A stretch of DNA of 7,499 bases, taken from an uncultured Bdellovibrio sp. (GTDB lineage Bacteria > Bdellovibrionota > Bdellovibrionia > Bdellovibrionales > Bdellovibrionaceae). The notes beneath the pieces are model-generated. The model was not told the DNA's origin. It saw nothing but the letters and a program-made list of their open reading frames with translations, and made no database searches. The position numbers and the translations under genes were made by a program. Location: positions 1 to 7,499 of the forward strand of contig CALMPX010000221.1 in NCBI GenBank assembly GCA_937871355.1, given 5' to 3'. The stretch's first letter is position 1; each line of letters starts with the position of its first letter. Positions 7,012-7,499 of this stretch are shown here, piece by piece.

Positions 7012-7042
7012 CGCGTTTTGTACCGAATCGGTGCTTAACGCG
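7012..7042 (+). promoter_or_regulatory. leader hairpin before the VWA lipoprotein gene
   Basis: CGCGTT (7012-7017) pairs with AACGCG (7037-7042). After a symmetric TT/TT internal loop, GTACCG (7020-7025) pairs with CGGTGC (7029-7034) through five Watson-Crick pairs and one G.T, closed by the loop AAT. The structure ends right where the ribosome binding site GAGGTG (7042-7047) begins. It lacks a U-run, so it is not a normal terminator; a translation or mRNA-stability role, or a protein binding site in DNA, is inference. Confidence 0.5.
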
Positions 7043-7047
7043 AGGTG
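7042..7047 (+). promoter_or_regulatory. ribosome binding site of the VWA lipoprotein gene
   Basis: GAGGTG lies four bases before ATG 7052, and its first G is the last base of the leader hairpin. It supports this start, which is followed at once by a lipoprotein signal peptide. Confidence 0.65.
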
Positions 7048-7051
7048 TACA

Positions 7052-7499
7052 ATGAACACGTTGATTCAAAAATTTTCTTTATCAAAAGCTGTCGTAACAG
7101 TTTTTATAGCGCCACTGATTTTGAATTTAATGTCATGCAGTAAAACAAGTTTTACTCCAGATGCGAATTCATCCTTAGCCAATCCCATTTTATTTGAGAA
7201 TACTTATAAATCGGCGGCGTCTGAAGTGCAGTATGTGCAACCGAATGCTGAAGAAAATCAAACAAAGCTTTCATTTCAAGTTGAAAATGGTTCAGGTTTA
7301 TTACAAGACTTATTAACGTCAGATATTCGTGTCACTGAGAACGGGATTCCCGTAACTGATTTTGTCTTAAATAAGAATTCGGTCACGCATGTCACAACGG
7401 CGGATATTATTTTTGCCGTCGATGTGACCGGTTCGATGGCTCCAACGATTGAAGCAGCAAAACAAATTGAAACAGAAAAAGTGATTTTAATTGCTTCTG
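7052..7499 (+). CDS. VWA-domain lipoprotein, 3' end outside the window
   Basis: The first 149 residues of a longer protein, open to the window end. The N-terminus has Lys7 and Lys12, a hydrophobic stretch (about 13-26) and the lipobox L26-M-S-C29, so Cys29 should be lipidated. Ser30 at +2 predicts outer-membrane sorting by the usual Lol rule. Residues 71-116 resemble the beta-rich segment often found before VWA domains (DIRVTENGIPVTDF). The VWA domain begins at about 117: the hydrophobic strand DIIFAVD is followed by the metal-site motif D124-V-T-G-S128, which fits DxSGS with Thr for the first Ser. VWA domains bind ligands through a Mg2+ site, so surface adhesion, protein complex assembly or envelope roles are possible; none can be chosen here. 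The rest of the metal site lies beyond the window. The gene has its own leader and is likely separate from the glyS-ppdK unit. Confidence 0.88.
   Translation, partial: MNTLIQKFSLSKAVVTVFIAPLILNLMSCSKTSFTPDANSSLANPILFENTYKSAASEVQYVQPNAEENQTKLSFQVENGSGLLQDLLTSDIRVTENGIPVTDFVLNKNSVTHVTTADIIFAVDVTGSMAPTIEAAKQIETEKVILIAS

Noticed and set aside
1..7499. CRISPR array, IS element, prophage or defence system.
   Set aside because: No regularly spaced repeats, transposase, integrase or known defence domain is seen; the genes are mostly housekeeping.

Overview
The window looks like chromosomal DNA of a moderately AT-rich Gram-negative bacterium. The style is that of the Bdellovibrionota (Bdellovibrio or Pseudobdellovibrio-like): a dimeric glycyl-tRNA synthetase, a pyruvate phosphate dikinase, Sec-type signal peptides, an outer-membrane-type lipoprotein with a VWA domain, and an AT-biased third codon position. 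The taxonomic guess is inference from gene style, not from a marker gene. I see no sign of recent transfer: no IS element, integrase, tRNA or CRISPR array, and base composition looks even throughout.

Layout. Bases 1-142 are a non-coding flank. A signal-peptide-bearing serine hydrolase of the beta-lactamase/NylB type (143-1534, +) ends two bases before the stop of a convergent Mrp/ApbC-type P-loop ATPase (1537-2313, -). A divergent 55-base spacer holding a consensus TATAAT separates that ATPase from a small membrane-anchored protein with a J-domain-like C-terminus (about 2369-2827, +). After an 86-base spacer with another TATAAT come glycyl-tRNA synthetase (2914-4260, +) and pyruvate phosphate dikinase (4278-6944, +), 17 bases apart and almost certainly co-transcribed. 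A short stem at the dikinase stop codon and a leader with a strong two-part hairpin lead into a VWA lipoprotein (7052 onward, +) that is cut by the window end.

The genes are mostly housekeeping: Fe-S/P-loop ATPase biology, translation, and pyruvate/PEP interconversion. I see no coherent new multi-gene system. The points most worth a second look are single-gene oddities. The Mrp-type ATPase has both metal-binding cysteines of its CPxC motif replaced by asparagine. The small membrane protein keeps the J-domain outline but lacks HPD, and its start coincides with the predicted transcription start. The serine hydrolase carries, at its C-terminus, a cysteine-bearing module that I remember from the N-terminus of related hydrolases. 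The VWA lipoprotein has a well-formed leader hairpin next to its ribosome binding site.
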